This document shows, piece after piece, positions 38,488 through 51,683 of a stretch of DNA of 64,000 bases (position 1 is its first letter; each line of letters opens with the position of its first letter). A program made the translations under genes and the position numbers. The notes under the pieces were generated by a model. The model was not told the DNA's origin. It ran no database searches and saw only the letters and a list, made by a program, of their open reading frames with translations. The DNA comes from Climacium dendroides (taxonomy: Eukaryota; Streptophyta; Bryopsida; Hypnales; Climaciaceae): contig OX467090.1 of the NCBI GenBank assembly GCA_950106755.1, forward strand, positions 13,763,489 through 13,827,488. Reading direction: 5' to 3'.

Positions 38488-39548
38488 ACATCCTAAAGAA
38501 TCAATTTCTTGTCTAGTATGATAAGAAATTGATTATGAAAATGGTACCATACTAAGCTCACTGAATACGATTTTTTTAATCAAATATTCAATCTGTGAGA
38601 AATACAAATTCATTTGAAACTTTATATTTTGCAATAGACTTGCAATTAGCCGCTTGTTCTTTGAATAAATTGCATGACGAGTTGTAAGGGATGTTTATTT
38701 CTGAAACACTTCTGGAAGCTTGCTCAAGCGATTGAATACTAACACTACCGGTACTTATGGAGACCTCAACAAAGCCAAATTACTTATGCCACAAAATAGG
38801 ATCAATCACTTTTGAAATACGTAACATACGCACAGTCAAGGCCAGGGCGATGGATGCGAAAGATTGTGTCCTTCCAGGGAACTCCATCACGTGCAGTCAA
38901 AAGTCAGCTCACTCTACAGACATGGGTATGAATTGCAGTTGTGGAACTTTCATAATCTGCCCTACTTTCTCGAGTAGTTCCTCAATCCAGGTTCGTGATT
39001 TGGAAGACTCTGAGCAACAATTTTCGGTTGGAGCTGAGTACCTTGAACGCCTGAATCTCGGATGGCTTGTAGCCACTAAAGTCTTAAAATGTCCATCCAC
39101 GAAGGACGTAACTGTTCATGTTCTCGAATTTCATGAACGCCATCTCCGCCTTCGAAAGAGAGGCCTTCTTCAACCCATAGACAAGATCTGTCGCTATTTC
39201 TAAGAGGACCTGATGTTCTTCGACCTATTGCCTGTGCCTGCACTCATACCTCACCGGGAATATCATTATGTTGTCCTTTACTATATCCGGAGTCTATAGA
39301 TGAAGGCATAATATAGGTTACCCTTCTGAAATATAATCTAAAACTAATGCCCAGTCAAGGTGTCAAATTACTGGATGTTGAATCCTGCGTAACTAAGTTA
39401 AATCTGTAATTTCTGTAGCTTCCGATGCGGGACAAGCACTAAGTGCATAGCAGGTTACAAATGTACAATAAAATTTCTGCAAGCCACTGCGAGCTCCACA
39501 AGATTGGAGTTACACTTACATATCAGTCAGAAAAGGAAAAGCCGAACA
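38488..39548. other. Spacer and WRC-gene 3' region, with a possible decayed coding piece
   Basis: On the minus strand near 39215-39070 a frame reads VEEHQVLLEIATDLVYGLKK and then ASLSKAEMAFMKFENMNSYV, ending at TAA with a TAG just upstream. It looks protein-like, but I do not recognise it. On the plus strand a 148-codon ATG frame (38757-39203) covers the same DNA but is less protein-like. Either one may be a relic, and neither has convincing splice sites. The stretch 39300-39548 is probably the 3' region of the WRC gene. Confidence 0.3.
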
Positions 39549-41924
39549 TCAGTACGTGTTCAGCAGTAGGGACTTGAGAGACTTTGCTTTCACGAACGGT
39601 CGGCGTTCATCATATGCCAATTCGTCGTCTGTAAATGGGAGACAATCGCTTGCTGTGAAGACGGCGTTCGGCACGAAACGTGCATTGAGGAGATATCTGG
39701 ACGGGGAAGTCTTCTCTGCAACGATTGGTTCCATGTCAAATTTCGATCTCTTCCGACGACTTTGAGCCCTGCAAATCTGTTCTCGATGATACTTGCACAT
39801 AGTGTACCCGCCTTCTGCTGGCCGAGAGCACCTCCATCCTTTCCCGTCGTCACGCTTGCACTGAGATTCGCTTTGGTCCGTCTGAGTGACATTCTGTGAC
39901 TTGGAGGCGCTTGAGCTGGCTTTATGGTTCATCGTTGTAACGTCTGTGTAGTTTGGCCCAACTTTTGATCGTCCCAGGAATTCCTTAGTCTGGTTCTGAG
40001 CTGCCTCCTGATTTCCGCAATGGATGGATGGGGTTTCACTCAGTTCGACAACACCCGAACAAAGCGAATTGGAGTAGCTCTTCTGCATATTCTGTAACTG
40101 TATTGCTGCTTCTATCATGTCGCTGCTTGAAACCGTTTCCCCACGACTAATTTCTGAGTCTCCTATAATCAACGACTTATTTTCTCCACCAGCAGGAGCA
40201 AGCTGTGAGACGATTCTCCCTCGCTCTTCGAGTTCTGCGATTTTGGAACTATTACGAAATGATGTAGCCACTTGCACAGTCAATCTGTCATCTCCTTCAA
40301 TTAACCCCGGGACGACTTGCTCTAAGATCGGGGCAACACCATCATGACCATTCAGACCAGCATTAGCTGCTCTAGAGCAGGTTGGAAGTAAAGATTGCTC
40401 CAATAAATCCGGCTTATCAGGTGTGCTGCAGATCGCCCCCGTTGTGACGGCTGGTTTATGCCTGGTGAAGACAGATTTCGTCCTCGGCGGTGTACCTGTC
40501 AATTTTCTGAAGATCAGATCGACATCTGAATATGAATACTTCCAGAGTCAATTCAATTTCCTCATGCTGAACGCCCCGCACATTCATTGAAAGTCAGACA
40601 TTGCAAACCAAATTTCGACTAATTCAATCGAGTAATGATAAATGCATCATGACTCAATGCAATACTTAAATTAGAAATACGACTTTAACTTAGGATGGCC
40701 TGTACGAAAGAGTGGTCCGGTTTTATGTCTGTACCTTATGGGAGAGTAGCCCAAGTACGAAAGGGTGAACAGAAGTTCAGAAGATTAAACTGGGAAGAAT
40801 GAATGTGCATGTGCATTATTTAAGATGAACTTGAAACCTCAAAATTCGTAGCTCAATAATGTGAATGTCAATAAACAATTACCTTTGTCGTGAATTAATG
40901 AGCGCTCGTTGAAATTGTCGTCAGCTGAAACCCTGCTCTCCAGCATTTACGAAAGTCAGTGCCATCGCTCTAAGACGAGAAGGGTATGTTTTCTCTCAAT
41001 CATTGTCTGAATATACCTATACGAGTTCCAGAGAGCTCAGCATGTCTTGTAGCCGAGTAGTCTTCCTAGTCTAAGGGACAACATCTAAGGTTCCAATTCT
41101 CGTGAACATGTGTCGATCACAGCTATGGCACCTGAAACAGCACCAAGTAGTAGAGATAGCCAGCAATGCGATTTCCCCAAGAAAAAAATTTGGTCTCAGG
41201 AAGAGGACGCACCTGTTCTTCTCTAGATCATTTTCTAGACATTTATTTCTCACCGGAGATGCGCCGTTTGCATGTTCCTGTCGCAGCATGGAAGTGGTCA
41301 TGTTTGTCAGTGTTGCATGCAGACAATGGACCACTGAAGCGACAAGAACACTATCCAATTAAGTCATTTACTGAAGAAGTAGCTATCAACACAGTTGGAC
41401 TGAAGTGGCAGCAATTAACCAGTAACAAACGATAATAGTGAGTCAAGCACGCGAACCGACATTGCTAACTCATTTCTCAATGCCAGCCGAGAGTCTGGGA
41501 GTTACAACAGTTCCAAAACTAAACCGCACCCCCCGAGTCCAACTTCTGCCAAAGACGCTGATACCATACAATTCAACAGCGCACTGTCTGTAATTTGATG
41601 CTAATTCTAGAGTCCGAATTTCGGAAAAACAGTCTCATAAAATAACTCAAATCGCGTGCCACCAAACCAGCGCTAATGACGTGGTAACTACTAACTACAA
41701 TACGCAATTACCAGTACCAGGTACTTGGCGTTGTCTGCAACCGGGCGCGGAGCAGCAGCAAGCGCGACGAGACGCAGCATCGCCTGATTCGCCTCGACGT
41801 CCGGCTCCTTGACATCACCACATCCTTTCTCCCGCTGCGTCACGGTCGACGCCTCCTGCTGCTGCAAGAAGGGACGATCGGAAGGCGCCAGCGGCAAGCA
41901 CCGATTCCCCTTCCGGATCCTCAT
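39549..41924 (-). CDS. WRC-domain protein (plant nuclear protein), exon structure partly uncertain
   Basis: The last exon (about 40525-39549) is clear. It carries a WRC domain at 39860-39740: CKRDDGKGWRCSRPAEGGYT then MCKYHREQICRAQSRRKRSK. Zinc ligands fit CX9CX10CX2H, and a basic nuclear signal follows. A likely first exon starts at ATG 41924-41922 (MRIRKGNRCLPLAPSDRPFL) and ends near 41718 or 41712. The MRIRK-plus-proline start is typical of plant single-WRC proteins. A candidate 42-bp exon at 40924-40883 joins in phase to the last one and would give HDKDVDLIFRKLTGTPPRTK. Its join to exon 1 is not in phase, so another exon or donor is missing. The WRC domain binds DNA or mediates nuclear targeting in growth-regulating factors. 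No QLQ domain was seen, so this is not a standard GRF. Function: probable transcription-related, by inference. Confidence 0.7.
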
Positions 41925-42430
41925 CGCGAAGAAGAAAGGAAAAAAAATAAAAATAAAAGACTTCACCGAGATACGAGCGAACAATAAAATTAAAATTAAA
42001 AGGCGCGGAGAAAAGTCGATCAATGGCGATTTTAAAAGACGCAACAAGAGCGGAATAAAAAGCGAAACGCGGGAGAGATTGCAGCGAGGCTCCGCTACGC
42101 CATGGACGACGGAGAAACGCTAACGCAGGAGCAGCAGTCACACTCAAAAACAGCAACAACAACAAAAAAAACTCTAGAGCGCGGGTGCGGCTGCAGGTAC
42201 AGCAAATGGAGGGAGATAAAGGAGGGAAGCAACCCAGGGCCGACTCCCAAAGCAGCGTTTTGAGAGAGAGAGAGAGAAAGGCGTGGCGATCCCTCATCCA
42301 TCCACCGCTACACACATTCATCCGGTTCTCATCCGTTCAGACTCCCTCACATTCTGATGAGAAGTGAAGGGGGCTGGCTACCGTACTCACGTTTGAATGA
42401 CTGCCAGAAGCTCAGGCTGTCTCATTGAAT
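41925..42430 (-). promoter_or_regulatory. 5' leader and promoter region of the WRC gene
   Basis: Upstream of the MRIRK start, on the minus strand, the DNA is pyrimidine-rich. A short CT microsatellite appears as GA repeats on the plus strand at about 42260-42277. Its composition is unlike the AT-rich DNA beyond 42430. Such CT-rich leaders are common in plant genes. Confidence 0.4.
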
Positions 42431-45400
42431 TTGAGAGGCATTTAATTTATAATAATCCCTATCTTGGGACCCAGGGATTTTATTTTCAATTTTCCAGGGG
42501 GCCGGTATTTTAGAGGAACTTACAAGCTTGACTATGGAGGGAGGAAGCCATTTATATTCATAAAAGTGGGTTGAATTGTGGATGAAACATCACCTTTTTC
42601 ATTCAAATGTATAAATATCCAATGTCAACTTAGCTTATTTTATTTTATTAGTTGAATGGTTTCCATGTTATGGAGGAGCGCTTTTCAAAATATTGTAATA
42701 TTTGTTTTCTTCAACATTGCTATGGAGTGAACACTCACTACAAACCCTAATCCTTGTTTGACGATGAACACACCTAGAACCAACCAATTTACCCATTCTT
42801 GACAAGTGAACTTCTTTTGAAAGTGTTCTCGAAAGTACAATTATATCGTTCCTATACTTAATTACAATTGGTTGACAGCTGATTCTCTAAATCTCAGTAT
42901 TGTGACCACCTACAGTTAACCACAACTAGTTGACCGCTGACTCTCTAGATTTCTGTATAATGACCAAGCTATGGCCTAAGGAGTAAACTTTGAAAATTTA
43001 TGGTAATCATATGTCTTATCCAAAAATTATGATTTTTTTTTAAATTTATGATTTTCATTTGCTAATACTACAAAAATATATTTTTTTAGATAAAAGTGCC
43101 TCGAACTATGTTGAATTGTTTATTTTGACTTTTTTGGGTGTTTTCACCTTAGTATTCAACGTTTGCATGAGATGAAAGAAAAAAAATTAAGGAAATCCAT
43201 CTACTTGAAATTGAATGGTAGCTTGAATACTTGATGTGTATGATTGTTCTACTATTTAAAGTTACATGTTACAAAACCGGTGTTCCATTTACTAACTAAA
43301 CCCATGCCTACAAATGCTTTTGACAATGTACACCTTCAAAACATGTGAAGCTACAATTGTTTTAGGATATTGTTATGACTAGCACTTTCGAAATTCATAG
43401 TTGTTAACATGGTGTCCAAAAATTACAGACTAAGTAAATCTTCTTTCAATCATCAACAAAGACACAACAAAAATGAGACAATTTAAAAAAAATTAATGAT
43501 GTTCATTTGGTCACTTTTAGGTCTTTAGGTAGTATACATGATATAGTGAATTGGTGCTTGAAATTGCCTCCACTTTTCTAAAGATAATAATCAATGTAAA
43601 TGATTTTATCATACAAAGAAGTCAAAGCATTGGCTTCTTTATTCATTTTTTTCCTTTTATATTTAATTAGCTTTCGACTTTGGCATATTGATACACTATT
43701 TTTTGTGGTCCTCTATAATCTCATGCAGAAATGTCATTAACCAAAATGATTAACTTTACAATCCTTTAATTGCATCTAACATAAGTTATGCTTTTATTAT
43801 TTTTCATTTTGCAAAATTGATTGCCATATGATCTATTTGGTAGACAAAGACCAAGTGTTCATTCACCAAACACTTGAAAACTTGGGTAGGGTCATACAAA
43901 GTGAACTTTTTATGAATGTCTCAAAATTTTGACACAAGATGGAAACATTCACCCTCTTCATGGATATCATTGAAACTCCAATTAGATGCCTAGATCAAAA
44001 GTTATGATGTCCCAAAAAATCTCAACAATTTGAGCGATTTTAGTAACTTTTGCTATATTCCTCATCTACTACTTTGAAATTTGGCATGTAGGTAACTAAT
44101 ATGATATAGTGCAAAATTGTTAAAAGAAAAACACTACATGAAGCACAAAATCTCATTCCACTTAGAAGAGTCAAATTCTACTAACATTACTATGCAAATT
44201 TGAGAAAAAAATTCCTTCAACATCAAACACTATTAGCTTGAAATCTATGAGTCAAAGTTCTTGAAAATGTTCCCATACCTTCCAAATGTATGCCTCTAAA
44301 TTTTTACTATTTGGATTTCAAATAATAAAATTCTTCATTGCATAAAAAACATCAATTGAAAAATGATTAGTGTATTACTTGTTCACTTAACTTCTTTGCA
44401 TTGTAGCCTTATGGGGTGATTTAGAGTAAACTATCCTCCATATTTACTTTTGAAATTCTTCTAATAAAATTAAAAACTCAATTTCAAAGAGATGAAAAAT
44501 CAACAAGAACAAGAAATTTATTCCAAGAAGGCTCAAAGTCTATTACCCTATTTTGTAAGAATAAAAAAATAATAATTCTTACTTCAAATGTAATAATTTT
44601 TCAATAAATAAGGTTAAATGGTCTAAAAATTTTCCCACATATTTTTGTAATATTCTACTATACTTTTGTTTGGTCAAAGTTTCAAAAAAAATGTTTTATT
44701 TTCAATTTTAGTCAATGTACTAAAAAATGGTAGTTTTTGATCATTTCTCTTAAAAAATACCCCTAGTCTTTAAAGGGTTAAAGCATAAATGTTTATAACT
44801 TTGCAAGAATCCAAAACAAAAAATCTTCATAATTATTTGGAAGCTTTATTTTTCTTCCCATCTCTAAATAAATTGCATAATTACTTGCACAATAAGCATA
44901 AAGTGTAAAGGGACCAAGCTAATCATAGATGACTCACAATAAGATCTTGGAAATATTCAATCATCCTCCACTAGATGCTAAGGAGGCTCTCTCACGGATT
45001 AACCCTTTAAGTCCTAGGGAACCACAAACTAGTTTCTAGATTGAGAAAATCAGAAAAATGCATAATTCAAGAGGAATGGGAAGTGAATTAGGAAATGGAG
45101 ATCACTAGTTTATTTGATAGAAAATAAATTGGAGCAATTAGATCTGGGAAATACAATTGCATGCAACAATTATGTGCATTTATACGTGGGTATGTCTACC
45201 AATCTTCATGTAATATATGGAAAGAATTGTAAAGGATGCTTCCCTTCTGTATTTTGAATAGCATTGGAATTCGAGAGGAAGGAAAGCAAACACAAAGATG
45301 GCACAATTGGATTGATAGTCTTTCAATTGGAAAGAAGGTCGCTATAAAGAAACATGGTGTATGATATTATATATAACAATGTTTCTAATACTTTTAGGTA

Positions 45401-48400
45401 TAATGATCAACAATGTATTTTTCGGGTATGTTGTAGAAGTTGAATTCAACTACCCCTATGTAAATGTTGAGCAGTTACTAAAGAAGCAGAATTGAACTTG
45501 TGTCAATTTTGAGTAAAAGATTTTTTATAAGTCCATGTTGAGTGTTTCTTACAAAGCATGTATTTTCACATATAGGAGGTGTATTTTTCAAAATGGATTG
45601 TTCTATATGAATCATGAAGCAATGTCTATTGAACCTAAAGGTCCTTGAAATGAATCTTTTGTGAGGTTACTAATGTTGCAAGTCTATATTTGACTATTTG
45701 TGTTTTTTTTATAAGTTAAAGTCAACAATGTTATATACACTATCAAGAAACTTAAAATGCTCACACTACCAATGGTAGATTGTCCTAATTTTTGCACACC
45801 CATCATTTATCACTCATTCTTCAATTTGATACAATTGTTTTTTTCATTTTAGCTCCTTTGTTCTCTATAATCTTATAGTCATCTACCAATGATTCTATCT
45901 ATATTTTTGCTTTGACAGACCAAAGCAACTTTGGATCTTAGAAGGTCAAGGAAATGAATACACCTTAAATAGTGACTAATATTTGTAGTATTTGTTTCAA
46001 TATTATATTGCATTGTTGAGTCAACATTCTCTAAAGAATCAAGAAGATGTATATATATCTACTAACACTATAGATGATTTAACTTGCATGCATACAAGTG
46101 CCATCAAAGAGTTTTTCTGCATGTCCTTTTGTAGAGGTGACAAAATTGTGCCCATGAGAGTTGACAACCATGCTTGCATTTATCTTCTTTAAAACAATAA
46201 ATGGTGCTGTCAAACTAATAAAGAACACCAATTGTAATTTCCACATAGCAATCTCTGTAGAAATATCTTTGGTTTGCTTTTGATATGCATTTACCTCCAC
46301 ACTTCCATAAACCCATATTGACTTTGTCAATATCGATGAAGATATCATATTCACTTCTCATTGAGATGCCATTTTTGTAGACTTTATGCCCATTAAATAT
46401 GGTATGTATCCTCACTAATTTTATTCCTCTATGGAAGCTCCATTGCTAGTAGAAATTTTCTTAGAAGTTTGCAAACTTCCAAGAAAATTTCAAAATCTAC
46501 AAGAAGTTTCCTAATTGCCCCTATCATGGGAGAGGAGCCCTGATTGTGGGACAAATTTGCCCCTCATACTAGGACATGCCCTCTCATGCCTAGAAAAGTC
46601 CTTAGCAATGAATTCTCTTACAATTGAAGATAATGTACAACTTTCGTCTATATTGGTGAATACTACAAATTACATTTCAATTTGCAATTGAAACTTGAAA
46701 TTCAAAGGTCTCTCTGAAAGATAATTTTGTATTTTTGTGTTCTATAGTTGCAGTGGAAACAACAAGCAACCAACTATTGTACTTGTTGTGATGCTATGGC
46801 AAGATAGATAAATCTTGGATTATCGAAAAATGAATTCTTCTATTTTATTTTATTTTTAATTGCATTTTCAATTGCATTTTTTTGGACATTTTTTTTGTTT
46901 CTTTTTCCTAAAATTTTGTAAGATTTCATAGAAGATAGGAAAATATTAAACCATGTTCAAATTATTTTCAAATAAGAATTTGGAAAATGGAGTGAATTAG
47001 AGAACTATTTTATTTCATTTTCTAGTTGTTAATTGTGGATAGATCCATTTCTATAATCTTTAGAGAAAATTCTATTTAATCAAATCTAGCTAAAATGAAC
47101 TTGATGCAGTTGTTGCTACAAGCTCATTGTACATGATTAGTGACCTCTTGGCAAACAATGTCTACATGGCAACATACACCAATTTATGATTCGAATTTGT
47201 TCTTAATTCATCCTCAATATGAATTGAAATTAGAAAATAAGTAGATAGCAACAATATAGCTTCCTTGAGGTTCAGATGTAGTTAATAATGATGTAACATA
47301 AAAGCTTGAAATGATGATAATTAATGGAGATGGAAACCTCCTAGAATTGCTAGTTGATTGAGTTGAATAATTTCCATATTAACAAGTCACATACATTTAT
47401 TGCCTTTGAGGTTTAGTTTGGAAGAACAACGGAGCATGTCAAAGATAGTGACTGTTCATGACTGTTTGTTGATGTAAATACCTAACCTAGGTTTTTCTAT
47501 TTTAACATGATATTGACTCTTTATGTCAAGATGTCCATTAATTTGATGTCCGTTAAGTCTGTTCCACTATGTTCATTGATCTGAATGGCTTTTAAAGAGT
47601 GGCATTACGATAGACATGGTGACGTGATGTGACGCAAGACAACCTTGAACTAACTAGTCCCATTTATTATATTTTGGAAAGAATTTTTTTAAAGTTTGAA
47701 TTCCATGATCATTTTAAATTGGAAATGAGTGAACTGAGTGATCTATTTGAATTGTTTAGCTTAAAATATCTTCCATCCATAAAAAAAAATTATTATTAAA
47801 AAGAATGCAAATGTATAAGAAATTAGTCTAGAAAACTCTCACTACAATGGTTGATAAAGCCTTTACATACATTGTCACTCACAAAATGAGTCATTGAGCC
47901 TTTACATTCATAGTAAAGACTTCAAAGACTTTGCTTTTACAAATCGTCGACACTTGGGATCTTGCAGCTCATTGTCAAAATTGATCATTTTAGTGTCAAT
48001 TGTCTTCTTTGAGACACTAACAACTTTAAGCATACATTATACACCCCCAACTCAACAAAAACACTAGTCTAAGCTTGCCCTAAAACTAAATTTTTCAAAG
48101 GATTCTTAATCACACAAGCTACTAGGCCTAAGGTGAGATGGTTGTATCAATCCAAGAAAGAGTCACTTGTTAAGAAAACAATTCATGGTCTCAAGTTATC
48201 ACAATAGAATTGTATGTTCTTTCTTAATACATAACAAATTGAGTATTTACGGGCAAAATTTTATCTTACCCGCTTGTATAATAGTGTTAATGGAGATGAC
48301 ACCACGACCTTTAGCAATTGGGCCTTGGGTGCTACATTTTTGGGAATATCCATCAACAGGCAACCTATTGGTTTTCAATAATGCAAACATTAGAACCGAA

Positions 48401-51400
48401 ACTGATTTGGACAAAGTCTTATAGCAATGTTTCAATTAGTAGCTTTAAAAGTATCTTGAGAGCTTGAAACAACTACACTGTGACGCTTTTGATTCTTGTT
48501 AGTTTTCAAATCCCACACAGTAGAAATAAAATCTTGACCCCCTAGCCAACATTCAACAATTAAAACAACAACTGCCACTATTAAAAGATTTGATGCAATG
48601 AAGGTACTAACTTCTTCCGCAACACTCAATCAACTTCTAGGCGCTCCATTGTCCACGATGATGATGTTGTGGCTTGGTGGTCCCACCATGATATGTCAAT
48701 CAAACACACACTTTCCTCCCCCAACATACATATATGGACTCCTTCTTCAATAAACCAACTTCCCACACAAAAAAGTTTCATCCTCACCCTTGTATATGTG
48801 ACTACCTTCAATTCATTCAACTCGCTACTACTACCATGCACCTTGACAATGATATGATGCACACCTTCGTTGCGCTACTCAATCTCATCATCTTCATGTT
48901 GAGCATTATTGTCCTCCCTAGGTGCAAGCTCCTTGAATAAGTATAAACAATCCATAGTGCCAAGCACTAGCAACACACAACAACACAACCCTTTCCGGAT
49001 CTTCACTCTACAAAAGAGCAAGAACTGAATATCCCTTTACTAATCCACCTTAGAAAAGAAAGGAGGAAGAACCAAGAAAGATCAATTTTTGCAAACAATA
49101 TATTGGAGGTTTTGAGTTATGGAGGCCTCAATAAACTTGTGCAACCCTAATGATGCCAACAGAGAGATGAATACCAAACTTTCAACAAGGAGAGGGAGCC
49201 GGCCATAGACAACCTAGAGTTGGGAAAAAGGACATGGGGGGCTTTCATTTCCTATGTTTTGATGGATGAAATTCACTCAATCTCATTATTCTTCAATCCT
49301 ACATTTGTGCATTTAGAAGGAGCCTCCATTCGTTGCTTTCTAGACAAATGGATTCAGCCTCATCCATCCTTTTGCGCTTACGCATCCTTGTTTTATTCAT
49401 CCTCTTGTCAAGCACCCAAAACATAGACCATGGGTTAGTCTTGGAACTAGAGATCCCCTTCTTACCTTATTCCCTTCCCAATTCTACTTAGTGCATCATT
49501 TGCGAGTACTTGCAATTGCTCAAAATCTGCATGTCAATAGTTATTAATGTCCTTTAATTTTTCTTCTACAGTTCATTTTTTCCTTTATGAATTTAGTATG
49601 CAAGATGAATTTTTTTTCCTTTTTGTTTGTTTTTTGGCTATCTTTCAATGGTTTAGAAGTTTAAGAAATTTGTAGCATCCAAGCTATAAGACAAAGGCCC
49701 CATATGGACATTAACTTGGTGTCCAATTGGGACAACCATTAGCATTAAGCATGGTGTCACAAGAGGGATTTTTTAGATTTTTTTCCTACAAGTTGTAATA
49801 GGATTTTGGGGACTCATCATTTTAAAGAATAAATGTCTTGAGTTTTATATAGTAGGTTTGTGATATGAAATTATATTAAGAATGTCATTTTGAGATCATT
49901 GAAATGGATTTTTGAGTTTTTTAATCATCAAGGAATTCACAAAGGATTCAAAACATTTGTGAATATGATGGTTGGTCGATCCTTTTGTGAAGCAAAGTGC
50001 CAAATGTAGAATACTACAATGTTTTACATATATAGGAGTTATGATTTTTTTGGTCAACATTCTACAAATCTATGAATATAGTAGCTTTGAAATTTGGTAT
50101 TTGTATAAAAATTGCAATTAAAATTTCACTCAAAAACTAAACATTAAAATGAATTTTAAATACAAAAAATTCAACTTTATCACACAAAATGAATTTCATT
50201 GCCACCTCCATTACGATCATCTACAATACATATATAGAATATAAGTCTAACAATGCAAAATGGCAGGCATAGAATAAAACTTGTAAATAGTATGATTCCA
50301 TAATTAGTCAAGTTCTTTTACTATGATGTGAAGAGTCCAAATTTGAGACTCTTAATCATATTTTTCATCTTTTTCAAAAAGCTATTGTCTTTTTGGAGGC
50401 TACAAATTTGGATCTCCAAGGCCATGGTCAACGAATCTTTTGTACAAAGTAAAGTTGTCAATTCTTCACATCCTGCCAAAGTGTCCAAATACAAAGCTTG
50501 CAAATTTGGATAAGCTAATGCATAACAATCACCTCAAGAAGCCATTGACTCCTTTCTAAATCACACCATGCAACTATTCCATAACTAGCAGTTTTTTCAC
50601 GGCTCCACAATGAATCAAGTTATACATTATCTTATCTCCTAAAAGAAGTGACATACATTTGTCTTGATATGAATAGCCTTATCTATACACACTGAAATGC
50701 ATACAATCTATGAAAATGCCATATGAAAATGGAAATTTTTTTCACTCACAATAAACCATACTTAGAGGTTTTCTATGCTTTTGATTTTTTTAATAGCAAT
50801 GAAATTGCTAAATAAAAAATAAAAGTGCTTTATAATTTATCAAAACAGAGAAAAAACTACATACATATTGCATTTTTGAGACTTCCCAATCATTGTGTGA
50901 AAATCACTTGTCAATTTTTTCCATAACTTAGAGATGAGCTTTGACTACAACACAATATGATCTCACATTTATAAAATCCCACACAAAAATCAACAAAATT
51001 TCAAGTATTGGTATGGAATTGATCCCTTTTCTTGTGCATTGTATTTGCATAAGGGTATTATAAAGAGAACAATAGTAAATTACTATACCCTTATGCCAAT
51101 TCTAAGGAGGCACTTCCCTATAAACTTAAAAAACAAATATATACATGAAAATATTACTTTTTATTTGGTTGAATTATCAAACCCTCATTGTTAGATAATA
51201 TTCTAACATGTCCTATTCTATGAGATCTAATGAACGTTTTAAATAGTTTTGAAACGTTTTTATTATTTCAATTTTATATCGGTTTTAACTTTTTCTATGA
51301 CAACATATGCACTTTAAAAAATGGGGCCCTTAGAATATGTAAAAAATTCAAACATATAAGGTTTTAGAAAGTCAATACATCCATACTACTAGCAAGAGGA

Positions 51401-51460
51401 ATCTAGCAAGTTCTTGACATGATATGGGGCATAGTATTTATTGAGGTATTTATGAATATA
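42431..51460. other. Long AT-rich intergenic region, no gene recognised
   Basis: About 9 kb of AT-rich DNA. Short frames occur at 45990-46420, 48160-48940, 49220-49426 and 50321-50513, but none carries recognisable domains or paired splice sites. A leucine-rich 60-codon minus frame at 50503-50321 looks faintly coiled-coil-like. Composition is slightly less AT-rich at 48000-49450, which may be the remains of an element or gene. Confidence 0.4.
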
Positions 51461-51462
51461 AA

Positions 51463-51680
51463 CACTACAAAAAAGGTGTTTTAAGTGAGTTTTTAAGTAT
51501 AGTCCTAAACATGAGATTATAAGTAATGACCTTTATGGAGATTTTTAATAAAATTTTATTAGAAACACACACATTTCTAGTGAATTTTTATTGAAAATCT
51601 CCTTAAAGGTCATTACTTATAATCTCATGTTTAGGACTATACTTAAAAATTCACTTAAAACACCCCTTTCTCTTATAGTG
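51463..51680. mobile_element. 218-bp CACTA-type foldback MITE with AAA target duplication
   Basis: The element begins CACTACAAAAAAGGTGTTTT and ends GAAACACCCCTTTCTCTTATAGTG-like sequence; the exact right end is CTTTCTCTTATAGTG. The arms pair over about 80 bp, including AGTATAGTCCTAAACATGAG and its complement and AAGTAATGACCTTTA and its complement. AAA flanks both ends (51460-51462 and 51681-51683). The CACTA terminus with a 3-bp duplication fits the En/Spm superfamily. Arms are highly similar, so insertion is fairly recent. Confidence 0.88.
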
Positions 51681-51683
51681 AAA

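Noticed and set aside
41809..42321. Overlapping frames of 104 and 168 codons near the WRC start
   Set aside because: They share DNA with the MRIRK exon and its leader and are low-complexity (K/R-rich or F/L-rich).
48160..48940. Cluster of short frames on both strands
   Set aside because: None has a domain, and the overlapping frames contradict each other.
50321..50503. Leucine-rich 60-codon minus frame
   Set aside because: Faint coiled-coil look only; no neighbouring exons or homologue recognised.
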